From Odontesthes bonariensis (Eukaryota; Chordata; Actinopteri; Atheriniformes; Atherinopsidae): DNA of 64,000 nucleotides. The notes under the pieces are model-generated. The model saw only the letters and a program-made list of their open reading frames with translations. It made no database searches and had not been told where the DNA came from. Position 1 is the stretch's first letter. Every line of letters starts with the position of its first letter. Position numbers and translations under genes: made by a program. The stretch is from positions 37,730,797-37,794,796 of the forward strand of contig NC_134507.1 of the NCBI RefSeq assembly GCF_027942865.1, in the 5' to 3' direction. Shown here one piece after another: positions 11,612 through 24,134 of this stretch.

Positions 11612-12345
11612 TCAGAAGCCGCTCTGAACTTGAACCTTGTGTTGAGATGTTTTGCCGTGGTCTGGCTCAGATTCTGTTGGGGTGTAGCGGAACTGGCTGA
11701 ACAGCACACGCTTCTTGTTGTAGCGGGACCGAGATTTGTAAGCGTAGACTTGATCCTCGTCGGCCACAGGAGTGAAGACTGGCTCGTCCTCGCCGCTGGT
11801 GTCAGATGAAAGGCTCCAGCTCCCATCTTCAAACTGGTAATTACTGCCAGGAGCTCCAGACTGACCTCCCTGAGCACCATGCTGCTGTGCTCCAGAACCA
11901 CTGGTTCCAGTTTGTTTCTGATATCTTGGCTTAGATAGATCTTGTCCATAAACTGAATACATGAGTGAGGAAACAGAGAATTAAGATCAGCCTTCCATTT
12001 ACACCCCGAGTCAATTTAAACTGCTTTTAGTTGCTGAGCTTTGATTGGGATCAGCTTACCGCTTTGTGCAGGAATGCAGGCGATGCTTCCAATCAGCACA
12101 CAAGAAATCCACAAAACCCTGCAGAAACAGGGACATCTCATATGAAGTTCTGAGTACATTTAGAGACCAGTGGGGTCCAACCACCACCTCCCCTTAACAT
12201 GCCCAGTCCTGTTGAGCTTAACTGTATAAACATAGTGTAATGCTGCGACCAAATGAGGTTCTGCTTGCCTCAGACATTTAAGGCAGCAGAGGTTCAGTGC
12301 CACCACTTAGAAGCACTGGGATAGACTAGAAGTTACTCACCTCAT
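11612..12345 (-). CDS. Small secreted Ser/Gly/Gln-rich protein, gene C (3 coding exons)
   Basis: Coding exons on the minus strand are 12345-12341 (only ATGAG), 12118-12060 and 11952-11612, giving about 134 residues. Splicing AG|G makes MRVLWISCVLIGSIACIPAQS, a clear signal peptide with cleavage likely after IAC or PAQS. Exon 2 is 59 nt, the same length as in gene B, with the same phases 2 and 1. The mature part begins YGQDLSKPRYQKQ, has a Gly/Gln/Ser stretch, then an acidic patch (DTSGEDEPVF) and a basic Tyr-rich patch (YKSRSRYNKKRVLFSQFRY). No Cys is seen in the mature part and no domain is recognised. The five-nucleotide first coding exon is unusual and rests on family resemblance to A and B. 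Likely extracellular; role unknown. Confidence 0.68.
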
Positions 12346-12856
12346 TCTGCTGCAATATAATTAAAGCTTGCCTGGGACCTGCTCCTGCCAAACTGCACTA
12401 ACACAAAGTTCAGAGCCCTGTGACATTAACCTGAAGCTGCAGGAGCTGCTTTCATGTGATCCTCAGTGCAGAGGGAACTGATTGCTCAGCGGTAACAGCT
12501 GCTGCTGAAAGGTGCAAGGCTGCAGTTAACTGGCAACAATGGACTCACATATGGAGCATCTCAGTGTTATGTCAATAAATAGATAATAATCAGGACCTCT
12601 TGTGAGTATTATGTATTTTATTTACATGTATAAATATTAAATTATAAATATAAATGATCAAATATTCTGAACTGCTGATATACGTGATAATAATAACAAT
12701 AACAATGGAAGTTGCTTTCAACACGTGAAATGCCTCTCATAGTTCATTATTAGTAGGCTAATTGATGAATAAACATCCTGCTGCTGAATATGTGTTTAAA
12801 AATAAATAAATAAGAAGGAAACCTGCAGAAGAAAGTCTTCTAGCAGCTGTCTCTCT
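12346..12856. other. Upstream region of gene C, no gene seen
   Basis: AT-rich sequence between gene C and the first Harbinger element. TTTAATTATA near 12355-12364 is too close to the ATG to serve as its TATA box, so the promoter is unresolved. Confidence 0.3.
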
Positions 12857-14060
12857 GGCCCTCATTTATCAAACTTGCGTAAGACGAAAAACGTGCGTAG
12901 GTCGTGTGTACGTTCTTTTCTGCGCAAAGGTTGGCATTTATCAAATCCATCGTGAGCACAGGAAAGATGAAATCGCCACGACAGGTCTGAGGCCGTGTAC
13001 GCACTTTTCCATTTTTACTTGCGGTGACTGCAATAGCATACATAAACAGCAGCGTCACTAGTGCGTGCCTTATGAGTCGCAACAAATCCCTAGGTTAAAA
13101 TTACAGACTTATCACTTCAAAGAAGGCCCATGTTTTATTTGACTTCAACATAAATATAAACATAAACGCAAATTAAATAAATTAAACAAGTACAACTCCG
13201 TAATTGGAAGAGTGATGGCTCATTATTCAACCGCGCACCCTCACACCGAACAGGAGAGGCGCTTTAACACTGCGCACTGTGGAGAGGTTAGGGCACCTAA
13301 AGGGCAGGTGGATCTGTCTCTCGGCTGCGGGGGAACCCTTCTATATACGCCCGAAAAGGTATGCAATATTATTATTGCATGCGGGGTTCTCCATACATTG
13401 CCCAAAAAAATGGAGTGCCATTTCCAGATGTACATCCAGAGGACCCCGTACCCAGAGATCCCACCAGCCTGCACATTCTGTTATTCAAGGAAAAAAGACA
13501 TAGCTCCGATCAGGCCAGCCACCCTCTCCTCCAAGGCACTCAAATCCAAACCTGGATCAGAGCCCCCCCCCCCCCCTGTTTGTGACATGCTGCGTCCGAG
13601 AGCTGCGACCTTTTTTGTGGCCAATTTCATATCGGACCACTTCTTCCTGATCTTATTGGAGAAAAAGTAAAACATCGTTCAATTTTAGATTTCATTTAAT
13701 CTGGAGTTTATCACATTTTATTGACCATCACAGTAGGGGAAAATACATAACTCGTCCGGTCTGCGATTTACATCGCCAACGCTGTTGACAGCCGTCCCAG
13801 CTGTCAACAGCGTTGACAGCGTTTCTTTGCCGTCTTTTGTCTATCCATGTCGCAAATCTAGAGGTGCGGCCCTTTTATAGAAGGCGTGGTTAGGATCATT
13901 ACGATGGATTTCACCCGCCAGATTTATCAACAGCCGCTCTGTTTTACGATGGGATTGGTGTGGTACGCATGTTTTGTAAATCTCACTTGAGCTTCTGCGT
14001 ACGACGAGTTCTCCGCTCATATCTACGATGCTTTCTACGACGGCTTGATAAATGAGGGCC
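12857..14060 (+). mobile_element. PIF/Harbinger element copy 1, internally deleted
   Basis: The ends are inverted repeats GGCCCTCATTTATCAA, flanked by TCT on both sides. The plus strand near 13218-13480 carries remains of the transposase C-terminus: FNTAHC, LLYTPEKVCNIIIACGVLH, then an HPEDPVPRDP segment in another frame. This matches the HARBI1 family. The minus strand at 13675-13481 encodes the start of the partner Myb-like protein (FSNKIRKKWSDMKLATKK). The two genes converge, as is usual for this group. The catalytic N-terminal two-thirds of the transposase is gone and the rest is frameshifted, so it is not autonomous. Confidence 0.75.
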
Positions 14061-14808
14061 TCTGTGTTTATTGGCATACAGCACGGTTAGTGAGATCCAG
14101 AGCCATGTGGGCACTCAGGACGGATTTAAATAGCGACTCTGAATGGACGGTAAACCCGCACTGAAGGCCCAGTGACCCAAAGCACGGCCGCCACTGAAAC
14201 ATATATTTGAAACCTGTCAATATGTTAACTTTGCATGTTTACCTCTATAACTGGTGTTATATGTAAAACAGAGCACATGATCAGTTAGCTTTTTAAAAAT
14301 GTTTATTTTAAAGAAAATGATCAAAACGAGAGTTTTTCTGGAAGAGATTTAAATAAGTTCTGAATATGCATAGAAGAGAGGTAACATTTGAGTCTATTTT
14401 CTTTGTTCAAAACTTAAAACAAAAAGCTGAAGTCTGCACACTGAGAAAAACTGGTTTTGAGGATATTTCTGAAATTTCCTCCTAATAACCAACTTGGGTG
14501 GGTCACCCCAGTGGAACATTTTATTTGTAGGATGCAGGTTTCATGTTTTCAGCTGGAGATGGATGCTTTTTGTTCTGTATGTTACATATTTTTATCTTGA
14601 TCAGGACATTCAGAACGCTTGCATGCACAGGTAAGTCCAGCTTCAGTTCCAGGTGTACTCGTCCATTTAACTGGACCACCATGTTGTCCCAGCGTACATG
14701 CACGGGATAGACTGTGTAGGAAACCTTCCTGACATTCTGCTGCCTCTAACTTTCTCTGTGGGACATCACGCTGCATGTAAGCACAGCTGAAATCGCTGCC
14801 AACATATT
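14061..14808. other. Spacer between two inverted Harbinger copies
   Basis: 748 bp with no recognised gene or repeat. Confidence 0.4.
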
Positions 14809-16496
14809 GGCCCTCATTTATCAAGCCGTCGTAGAAAGCATCGTAGATATGAGCGGAGAACTCGTCGTACGCAGAGGTTCAAGTGAGATTTACAGAACAT
14901 GCGTACCACACCAATCCCATCGTAAGACCGAGCGGCTGTTGATAAATCCGGTGGCTGAAATCCATCGTAATGATCCTAACCACGCCTTCTACAAAACGGG
15001 GCTGAGAGGCCGCACCTCTAGAATTTGCGACATGGATAGACGAAAGGCGGCAAAGAAACGCTGTCAACAGCGTTGGCGATGTAAATCGCAGACCGGACGA
15101 GTTATGTATTTTCCCCTACTGTGATGGTCAATAAAATGTGATAAACTCCAGATTAAATTAAATCTAAAATTGAGCGATGTTTTACTTTTTCTCCAGTAAG
15201 ATCAGGAAGAAGTGGTCCGATATGAAATTGGCCAAAAAAGAAGGTCGCAGCTCTCCGACCCCGGGGGTGGGGGGTGGGGGGGGGTGGCGGGTGGCTTCTT
15301 TTGTTCTGCAGAGAAAACATCTGTTCTGTAAATGTGAAGTGATGTTGGCTGGCGTGATCGGAGCTACGTCCTCATCGGGCTTGCCAGGGAAACTTGACAC
15401 TGATGCTGATGGAGAATGGTAAGAATGACTGCACACCCAAGACGTTTAAATAAAACAGTTGCTTTAATTTTCAACACAAATGAGGTTCCTAATCAAACTA
15501 ATATTTTTCATTCACAGATGAATCCGAAGTGGCATCCGGGCTACCTGACCCGCGCAACGAATACGCGGCCCCGTCAACATCCGAAGCCTCTGCCTCTGCC
15601 TCTGCCCCCCGGTCTGCAGCGTCACACCGGCCAGCCGTGTTGACCACAGAGGTCCTAGAAAGACAAACAGAGATCGTGAAGTGGATGATGGCTTTAACAC
15701 ACACCGTGCAATCTATCGACAGTACATTGAAAGACGTAAATGAAACACTGAAGTCACAGAATAAATGCTGAAAGAAATCGTTGTTCTCCTTTCTTTTTTC
15801 CTTGAATAACAGAATGCTTACCAAAAGTCAGAATCGCTGAATACGTTCCTCTCTCCTCCTGAGCGCTCTTGGCTGTGCAGGCTGGTGGTAGGGATCTCTG
15901 GGTGCGGGGTCCTCTGGATGTACATCTGGAAATGGCACTCCATTTTTTTGGGCAATGTTATGGAGATCCCCGCATGCAATAATAATATTGCATACCTTTT
16001 CGGGCGTATAGGGTTCCCCCCGCAGCCGAGAGACAGATCCAGCTTTAGGAGCCCTATACACCTCTCCACAATGGCACGCGTGCGCGAATGCGCAGTGTTA
16101 AAGCCCCTCTCCTGTTCGGTGTGAGGGTGCACGGTTGAATAATGAGCCATCACTCTTCCAATTACGGAGTTGTACTTGTTTAATTTATTTAATTTGCGTT
16201 TATGTTTATATTTATGTTGAAGTCAAATAAAACATGGGCCTTCTTTAAAGTGATAAGTCTGTAATTTTAACCTAGAGATTTGTTGCGACTCCTGAGCACG
16301 CACTAGTGACGCTGCTGTATTGCAGTCACCGCAAGTCAAAATGGAAAAGTGCGTACACGGCCTCAGACCTGTCGTGGCGATTTCATCTTTCCTGCGCTCA
16401 CGATGGATTTGATAAATGCCAACCTTTGCGCAGAAAAGAACGTACACACGACCTACGCACGTTTTTCGTCTTACGCAAGTTTGATAAATGAGGGCC
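14809..16496 (-). mobile_element. PIF/Harbinger element copy 2, inverted relative to copy 1
   Basis: It has the same GGCCCTCATTTATCAA ends. The plus strand carries the Myb-like partner: MFYFFSSKIRKKWSDMKLAKK at 15177, and a C-terminal part at 15529-15771 with a Ser/Ala-rich linker and an amphipathic tail (VLERQTEIVKWMMALTHTVQ). The minus strand at about 16153-15818 holds transposase remains (TRAIVERCIGLLK, then a CGG-IRPKRYAILLLHAG shifted frame). Copy 2 keeps about 480 bp that copy 1 lacks. It is broken by frameshifts and lacks the DDE core. Confidence 0.75.
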
Positions 16497-16785
16497 GTTG
16501 TCTTTAAGTCACCTGAAGGGTGATTTTCTCACATGAGGCTGCGGTTACAAAATCAGGATTTTATTAGAGCAGAGCCACAGTCTGGACATGCTTTAAGTGA
16601 CCACGAGTTGACCCGTAGTCTTAATGGGCTGATTTTCAGTTTAGCCGTCTGACAGAAGAAACAGAAAAATATGTAGATGAGAGCAGCTTTATTGGGAATT
16701 TGGCTGGAAATATACACTCATTCTTTCCTGTTTTTACTAAAAGATGCAGAAATATTAAACTCTGTAACATGTGTTTAGTGCACCA

Positions 16786-17336
16786 ACCCATGCCAGCTCA
16801 GTTAGCATATATACAGTTATAGGAACAGTTTACTGAATGTCCCATCTTGTAGACAGCCTCAGTGTTGCATTTCCAGTCCAGTCTGCTGTCCAGGTGAACC
16901 CTCAGGTATCTGTAATCCTCAACCACCTCTTCACCGAGGATGGAGACGGTGTTCAGCTGACTGCTGCTCCTCCTAAAATCCACAATCATCTCTTTAGTTT
17001 GTATCCAGATGAGGCCATAGTTTATTTTCCTATAGATGTGATAGTTTCATGTAGATGTGCTGAGGTGTGACAGGGAAGCTGTTGGTACATGGAGGATGTG
17101 AGGTCTGTAGCAGGAGGCAGCAGCATGCTGAGTTTGTCTGAACTCTTCCATCTGTCTGATCCCACATTATCCCAAAGCCTGTGAGCTTTTCCATTCCTGA
17201 CCACACAGCCCTCACACTGTTCTGCTGCAGATAGTTTCCCACCGACTTGCTCTCTTCCTTTTTTCTTCACACTCCTGCTTAACTCCCTGTTTCCCTCCAT
17301 GAAGGCCTTCTTCTTTATGCTCAGTGGCTGCAACAC
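16786..17336 (-). mobile_element. LINE ORF2 fragment (CR1/Rex superclade), RT core deleted
   Basis: Minus-strand pieces read KKAFMEGNRELSRSVKKK and then ATDLTSS (17330-17030, the endonuclease-RT linker). These jump to MIVDFRR-SS--NTVSILGEEV--VEDYRYL-VHLDSRLDW (16989-16800), the region after the reverse transcriptase palm. The catalytic YADD block between them is missing. Orientation and order fit one internally deleted copy. Confidence 0.6.
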
Positions 17337-17437
17337 AAGTTCACATCAACCAGGCGTTTGTTCAGAAAACAGCGTCACAGCTTTGGACTCAGGAAGTCTT
17401 TCAGATGTCAGCTGTCACTCAGAGAAGCTTTCATTGG

Positions 17438-17510
17438 GCCTGGATAGCTCAGCTGGTAGAGCATCAGACTTTTAATCTGAGGGTCCAGGGTTCAAGTCCC
17501 TGTTCAGGTG
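17438..17510 (+). tRNA. tRNA-Lys (anticodon TTT)
   Basis: A 73-nt cloverleaf with acceptor GCCTGGA pairing TTCAGGT (a G-U pair at 1-72), discriminator G, D-arm GCTCAGCTGGTAGAGC, anticodon arm CAGACTTTTAATCTG with TTT at 34-36, and T-arm CAGGGTTCAAGTCCCTG. A and B boxes are intact. No CCA is encoded, as expected. The first TTTT run downstream is about 90 bp away, so termination may be inefficient. Confidence 0.93.
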
Positions 17511-18589
17511 TAGAAATGTAATCTCCTACTTAACCTGTACTTCCGTCTATGCCTGCACTCTGTTTCTACACTGTCACCTCTGACAGAGCCTGGCTGATGC
17601 TTTTCCTTCTATGTAGCTTATTGTTAGCTTTGCTTTTAGCTGCATCATATCCTCATTTGTAAGTTATAGAAATATATAAATAATATATATAATATATAAG
17701 TTATCTAAAATATATTGTTGCTCAGTTTTCCTCTGAGCCACAGAGATGGTCAGCTCTCATTGTGTCCAATAACTGCAGCTTCTAAAGTGGATTTCATAGC
17801 ACTGCTGCATCTCTGACAGTTATCAGATCATTTGGGTGGAAAAACATACATCACAACCCTCTGAATCTGCTTTCAGTCCCACTTGAACAGTGTCTCACAG
17901 TTTCAGACACTAAATGTGTCTTTTAGTTTGAATCTCAGCTGACATTACAACAACTGTAGAGGGACTCATATCATTTCACCAGCTGGTGTGATAAACTTAC
18001 AGAAACACCTCAGGAGCAGCACCTGGGATCTTTTGGGAGAAAAGGGGATTCTCTCCATGCTGATAGAGCTGGTAATAAGTGAGTTTATGGATCCTACATA
18101 TTACACAGTAAAACAATGATAAAGGTGCTTTCTGAGCCTTGACATCTTTTTCTTTTATTAGGAAAATGTTCCAAATTTTATCCCATGGAGGGAGCCAATG
18201 AAGTAAAGATTGATGCATAAAAGCATTAAAAAGCTCTCCTGTAAGTTCTCTGTTCAAGTTTTAGGTTCAGCTGCATGTTTCTCTTTGTGGAATCTTTAAG
18301 CCCTCATAGATCAGTCTGATCCCAACAGAAGTCTCGCAGGTTTACTTGGTTGCTGTAGTTCACTAAAGCAGGACTCTGAGCAGGGCCCTCCGCTAACAGG
18401 CTCCTCTCCTTTAGAGCCAGTGACAGGGTTGGCTTTGGGAGGTGACGTTGCTCTGTGCTTTAAAGAGCAGGCTTTAATCCACCAAACTTCAGTTGGATTA
18501 TGATCTACTTTTCAGAGGATTTGTAAATGACTAAATAAATAACACCACTGACTAAACCTTCAACTGAACCTGAACTGTGAGCAAGAGCC
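17511..18589. other. No gene recognised
   Basis: Contains an AT-rich patch of AATATAT repeats near 17665-17715 and otherwise unremarkable sequence. Confidence 0.4.
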
Positions 18590-21500
18590 ACAGGCGCTTG
18601 CACACGCAGCGACTGGCAGGGAGAGAGTTTGGCGTCCGACATGTTTGTTTGTTTTAATCGGTTGTATAAGTCTTAAGAGTCCTGACGTTTGTCTGAAGTC
18701 TGTTTAAAGTTTGTCCACGTCATTTCACCCTGAACTGACGATACAAAACAAAAATGGAACTTTTCTATCTGGTTGTAACTTGGATTCTGGTGTCATGCCT
18801 GCCGGTTGCCCGAGACACAATGCAGGCCGCCCAAGCAAGAACTGTGTACAGCAGAGACCAGTTGCTTCAACTTCGCTTTGAGGGCGCGCACAACACACCA
18901 GATGCGGTTTTAAACTTACCAGACTGTATAAGAAAAGATCACAAGCCCGAACACTCGGCATGACAGGGAAAAAAGAGGAAGCGGGGCAAACGCGGAGGTG
19001 TTCGTTTACGCCAGAGGAAGCGGTGTCTGAAACGGATCCCCCTCCCCACCATGATTTTAGGAAATGTACAATCCCTTAGGAATAAACTCGATGAGCTGCA
19101 GGGAAACGTCCAGCTGCAGAAGGATTTTGGGGAATGCTGCGTCTTGGCCTTCACGGAGACCTGGTTGTCTGGGCACGACCAGGACCGAGAACTGTGGATC
19201 GGCGGTTTTGGATCACCTATCCGGACGGACAGAGATGCTAACATAACGGAGAAGACGCTCGGCGGAGGGGTATGTGTATACCTGAACAGGCGCTACTGTA
19301 CTTCTGTGACTGTCAGAGAAAACATCTGTTTACCCGACATTGAGCTCCTGTCCGTGTCAATGCGTCCATTCTATCTGCCACGCGAATTTCCGCAAATCTT
19401 TCTAACAGTCGTGTACATTCACCCGAAGGCAAATGCCACCATTGCCTGCAATGTTATTTCGGACGTCATGCATAAATTACAATCACTCTCACCCGACGCT
19501 CCGAACTTTATCCTAGGTGACTTCAATCACGTGACGCTAAAACATTCCGTGAGAGACTTTTATCAGTATGTCCCCTGTTCAACCAGGCGGGGAAAGACAC
19601 TGGATCTCTGTTATGGTACAGTGAAGGACGCTTACAAATCGATTCCACTGCCCCCGCTGGGCTCTGCAGACCATAACTGTGTTCAACTCATTCCCAAGTA
19701 CAGATCTGTCTTGAGAAGGGAACAAGTGCAAATCAAGGAAGTAAAGGAATGGACTGAGGATTCAGTTATGTGCCTTCAGGAATGTTATGACTGCACAGAC
19801 TGGGACACTTTTACAGACTCCTGTAATGATTTGGATGAACTCACTGATGTGGTGTGTTCATATGTGGCTTTTTGTAGGGATATGATTATCCCATGTAAAC
19901 AGATCAAGATTTACCCAAACAACAAGCCATGGGTAAATGGGACTATTAAAAGCTGTTTACAGAGGAAAAAGGCAGGCTCACAAGCAGGGTACTGCTACTG
20001 ATCTACATGTAGCCACCAGAGAACTGAAAACTGAGATATCTAAAGCCAAACAAAGATATAAGTCCAAACTCGAACAAAGAATGGCTGAGAATAACCTTGG
20101 CTCTGCCTGGTCCTGTATGAAAACTATAGCTGGTATCAAGAACCAGAGTAAAAGTAACCATATATCCCTTGAAGGTTTTAAATCTGATAATGAGCTTGGA
20201 AATGCCTTGAATTGTTTTTATAACCGTTTTGATAAGTTTGATTTCAGCCAGGAAATTGGAAAACTCCAGTGCAAACTCAAAGATGGTCAGCACACCAGCA
20301 TCACATGTAGAAATGTTGAAAATGTCTTCTTCAAGACAAAGGTTAATAAAAGTTATGGACCAGACAATATCTGTGGGCATGTAATTAAGACATGTGCAAA
20401 AGAGTTGAGCTCAATATTCCAGCTCATTTTTAATAAATCTCTGCAGACACAACATGTACCCAAGGTATGGAAACACGCTGTTGTGGTCCCTGTCCCGAAA
20501 TGTGGCAGGCCAAGTACTTTGAACTATTTTAGACCCTTTGCCCTAACCTCAATTGTAATGAAAAATTTTGAAAAATTGATAAGGTCACACATCTCAAGGC
20601 ACACTGAAAATGCATTGGACCCCATGCAGTTTGCCTACAGGCCGAACAGAGGAGTGGAAGATGCTACCATCACCCTACTCCATCAGCTTCTAACACATCT
20701 TGAAGGAAGTGGGTCACATGCACAAGTTTTATTTATTGACTTTTCATCAGCTTTTAACACCATCCAACCACACATTTTAATAAACCGTCTTCTTACACAA
20801 TTTTCTTTAAGTTATAATGTTGTTGGTTGGATTTTAGACTTTTTAATTAATAGGACACAGGAAGTCAGGGTGAATGGAGTCATGTCCAGTCAACTTTGCT
20901 CCTCCACAGGCTCGCCACAAGGGTGCGCACTCTCACCCCTCCTGTTCATCCTGTATACAAACATGTGTCAGAGTACTTTTGCTAATAGGACCATAATTAA
21001 ATATGCAGATGACTCTGTCATTGTAAGCTTGCTACAGAAGAACGAACGAGGTCATGGACCAATAGTAGAAGATTTTGTACAGTGGTGTGAGGAATCATAT
21101 CTTCAACTGAACATAGCAAAAACAAAGGATATGCACATTGATTTTGGAAACAATCCTAGGCATGAGGCCACCACTATGAAAGGTCAAATAGTGGAACAAG
21201 TTACATCCTATAAATGCTTAGGGACAATCATCGACGCCAAACTAAATCTCCAGGAGAATTGTGAGGCTATATGCAAAAAAGGACAACAGCGGTTACACTG
21301 TTTGAGGAAGCTTTACCAGTTTAATGTGACAAGACCATGATGATTTTGTTTTATCACTCTTTTATTGAATCAATTATATCTTTTTCTTTAGCATCATGGT
21401 TTGGCAATATTCCCCTTACACACACAAGAACCACCTATACCAAATTGTCAAGTGGTCAAGCAAACTAATTGGGGAGACACAGCTGCACCCTTCTTCCCTA

Positions 21501-22036
21501 TACACAAGACAACTACAGCGGATAGCAATGGGTATCCTGGATGATAGCCGACACCCCTTGAATAATGAATTCCAGTACCTCCCCTCTGGACGGAGGCTGG
21601 GAGTTTCTGGTTGCAGAACCAACAGATTCAAAAACAGTTTTGTCCCAGCTGCAGTTATTCTGCTAAATAAGATGTAAGACAAATTTCCTGTGGATTATTA
21701 TGTTTCCAATGCACTTGCAGGTTATGTATTTACTTGTAGCAATGCTTTTGCACTTAAATTGCATTCTAACTGCCACAGTTCTTCAATAACTGCATGAAGC
21801 CTTACGGTCATCCCACTGCAGTTCTGCTTCTTGCGTACATATATGTTGTATGTTATATGTCAGCACTGTCCTTGTATTATTTATTCTTGTGTAGCCTATA
21901 TGTGTTTTTTAGATTCCATGTTTATATATGTCACGTGTCTTGTAGCTTGTATGTAAGGACACCCATCTCTCTCTTAAACTGCAAAACCAGTTTACCTACG
22001 GGTACCAATAAAGTAAACTGAACTGAACTGAACTAA
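18590..22036 (+). mobile_element. Nearly full-length Rex1/CR1-like LINE
   Basis: The open frame starts at 18754. An in-frame TGA at 18961-18963 separates it from the apurinic endonuclease region (19051-20001): SLRNKLDEL, AFTETWL, LGGGVCVYLN, FILGDFNH, GSADHNCV. After a frameshift near 19940-20000 the reverse transcriptase follows (19937-21340): FRPFALTSIVMKNFEKLI, DFSSAFNTIQ, TGSPQGCALSPLLFILYTN, KYADDSVIV. A further shift near 21340 leads to the C-terminus (21396-21677): WSSKLIGETQ, LPSGRRLGVSGCRTNRFKNSF. The 3' end has an AACTG tandem tail (22015-22036), typical of CR1-group LINEs. At least three lesions make it non-autonomous. I assign it to the Rex1/Babar lineage by memory of the motif set; a neighbouring CR1 clade is possible. 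Confidence 0.8.
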
Positions 22037-24134
22037 ACAGAAGTTTGACTGGTTTGGATACGGTCAGGAGGATCACACTCATTGGACTCATAGAAGATCT
22101 GATTTACTTCCTTTACTTCTTCATTTGCTGTTCTGAGTGACACAGAAGACGGGATGGTGAATGAAGAACTGCAGCTAACATTCTTCACAGAGCTGGTGTG
22201 GACGGGAGAAGATGATATTCACTGTTGAGGTGAATGGAGACGGTTCTGTGTTGGATGTCATGTAAACATTCCTTTCAACACCCCGACTGATTCATTATGG
22301 AACTGCTGCCTGTGCAGAAATCAGAGCAAAGGGTTCAGTGGAACAGTTTTTCTGCACACAAAGGTTCCTAACTGAGTTCAATAACAGGAAAAGGTCAAAA
22401 ATCATGAATGTAAGGTGATGTGTTTCTGTAGTTTATAGGTCAAAGTCCAGAGAGAAGAGCTGTAGGACAGCACATCTGAGTGTCTGGAAGAATAGCTCAG
22501 ACTGTTTGGTGAATGTTTTCAACCTCAGAGGTTCTGGGATCAAAACTTAGCTAAGTTTCAGCTCCAAACACAAAAACTACAAATTGAAAAACACTCCAGA
22601 AACATCTTCAAGTGTGAAGGTGGCTTGGTGAGTTTCACAGAGACCATAACTTGCCAGTGGTGCAACAGCTGGTTCAAATCCTGCCTGTTATCTTCAGGAT
22701 AACTTTACACTCAATGGAGCAAACTCCCCATCCTTCCATTTGCTTTACATGGTTTCAGGGGGACTGGAGCCTATCTGCCACAGAAACTCATCAACATTTC
22801 AATCCAACAAGTCTGAAAATAAATGAAAAACTGCAGCCCCAGATCAACGTCAGCATGATATAGTCTATGTCAAATGCAGAAACAGTCCCTGTTTCCCTTT
22901 TTGGAACTTCTCCTTTCTCAGGACAAAGTTAAATGTATGAGGACCAAAGCCAACAATGACCTGGGACATCTCAGCAGATCCAGGATCAGCAGCTTGTCTT
23001 CTGTGGAGGAAATCTCTGTTAACAAAGCTCAGTGAGACCGCATCAACGTTTCAGTTTAATTTGACTTCCTGAAGGAGAGAAACAGCGCTGGCTGCAGCTC
23101 TGAAGAAGTCTCAACTTTATGACTGCTTATACATTCAAAGTTGGGGTGTTACAGAAAAGTGGACGACCTGCGCAGGACAGATAAGTTTTTCAGTCGCTAA
23201 CTTGACCTCTAAAGCTGCCAGACTTTGCTTCCTGCTTCTGAAGAGTGCAGACGTGTCTCTGCTTCCTCCTGCTGCTTATTGCTTTATTTGCTTTTAAATC
23301 ATTTTACTTCTTTCCACAAGTCTTGGATATAATTTTATTATTTTTCTTTTAATGTCAGACAATATTTTCACGCCTTTCAGGTGTGGCGGATAAATACTAC
23401 AAATTAAATGATACCATCACAGACTCTGTGGTATTTAGTAAATATAATAATAAACTTGAATCCACTGTGTACTTGTATGTAACTTTATTAGCAGCGTCCT
23501 CCTGACGTAACATCCTCTCTGCCTCCTAACGCTCTCTGGTCGCAATGGTAACGCTGAAACATGTCTTCAAAATGCAGCTTTCTTTTTCTTAGCCTCTTCT
23601 TCTGTCTCCTCAGTGGGAAGAAGCTTTCCAAACACGCCTGTTTTTGACTCATTTTGCTCGGTTCGTGGGTTTAATATCAGCGTTGATGTGACTGAGACGA
23701 GAGAGCGAGTCAAGAACAGACGGATGGAACGGAGAGAATTCGGTCATTTTTCCAAATAATGTGGCTCTTTGTGGTAACACAGTAAAAAATGCGGCTCTTA
23801 GTCTATGACCGGTTGGCCACCCCTGCTTTAGGTGTTCTTGTGGGAGGTGTGAGCCAATGCCAGTAGTAGATGAGTCGGTGTGCTGCCGCGAACAGTCTAA
23901 AGTGTGCGAGAGGAGAGAGGAGGAGGGAGCAGACGTTCCGGAGCATACGTCATTTTTATGTTGGAACGTTGGCGGGACACTGGCCTGTGGATTTCAGTGG
24001 CATGCGTTCAAATTTCGAAAATAACAGAGAACCGAGCATATTTATCACAAAAATGTATTTCAACTCGAAAATAATAGTTATTTCAGACTAAACAAAAAAA
24101 AAGTCGTCTCCAGGTGTCATGAGGTCTTTAATGT
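22037..24134. other. No gene; two repeat remnants
   Basis: 22864-22990 belongs to a dispersed repeat seen again near 35041 and 62488. About 23700-23826 ends in GGTTGGCCACCCCTG, the terminus of a hAT-type MITE. The rest has no recognised content. Confidence 0.4.
22864..22990 (+). repeat. Dispersed repeat, copy 1
   Basis: TCAAATGCAGAAACAGTCCC at 22870 resembles 62490-62509. The part from 22918 (TCAGGACAAAGTTAAATGTA) matches the reverse complement of 35041-35141 almost base for base. The family is unknown; it may be a SINE or part of an snRNA spacer. Confidence 0.5.

Noticed and set aside
1038-12345. Genes A-C as SCPP (mineralisation) family members
   Set aside because: SCPP genes use phase-0 introns; these use phases 2 and 1, and I saw no SxE phosphorylation-rich pattern typical of that family.
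19937-21340. A host reverse-transcriptase gene
   Set aside because: Flanked by LINE endonuclease and a CR1-type 3' tail and broken by frame changes; it is a LINE.
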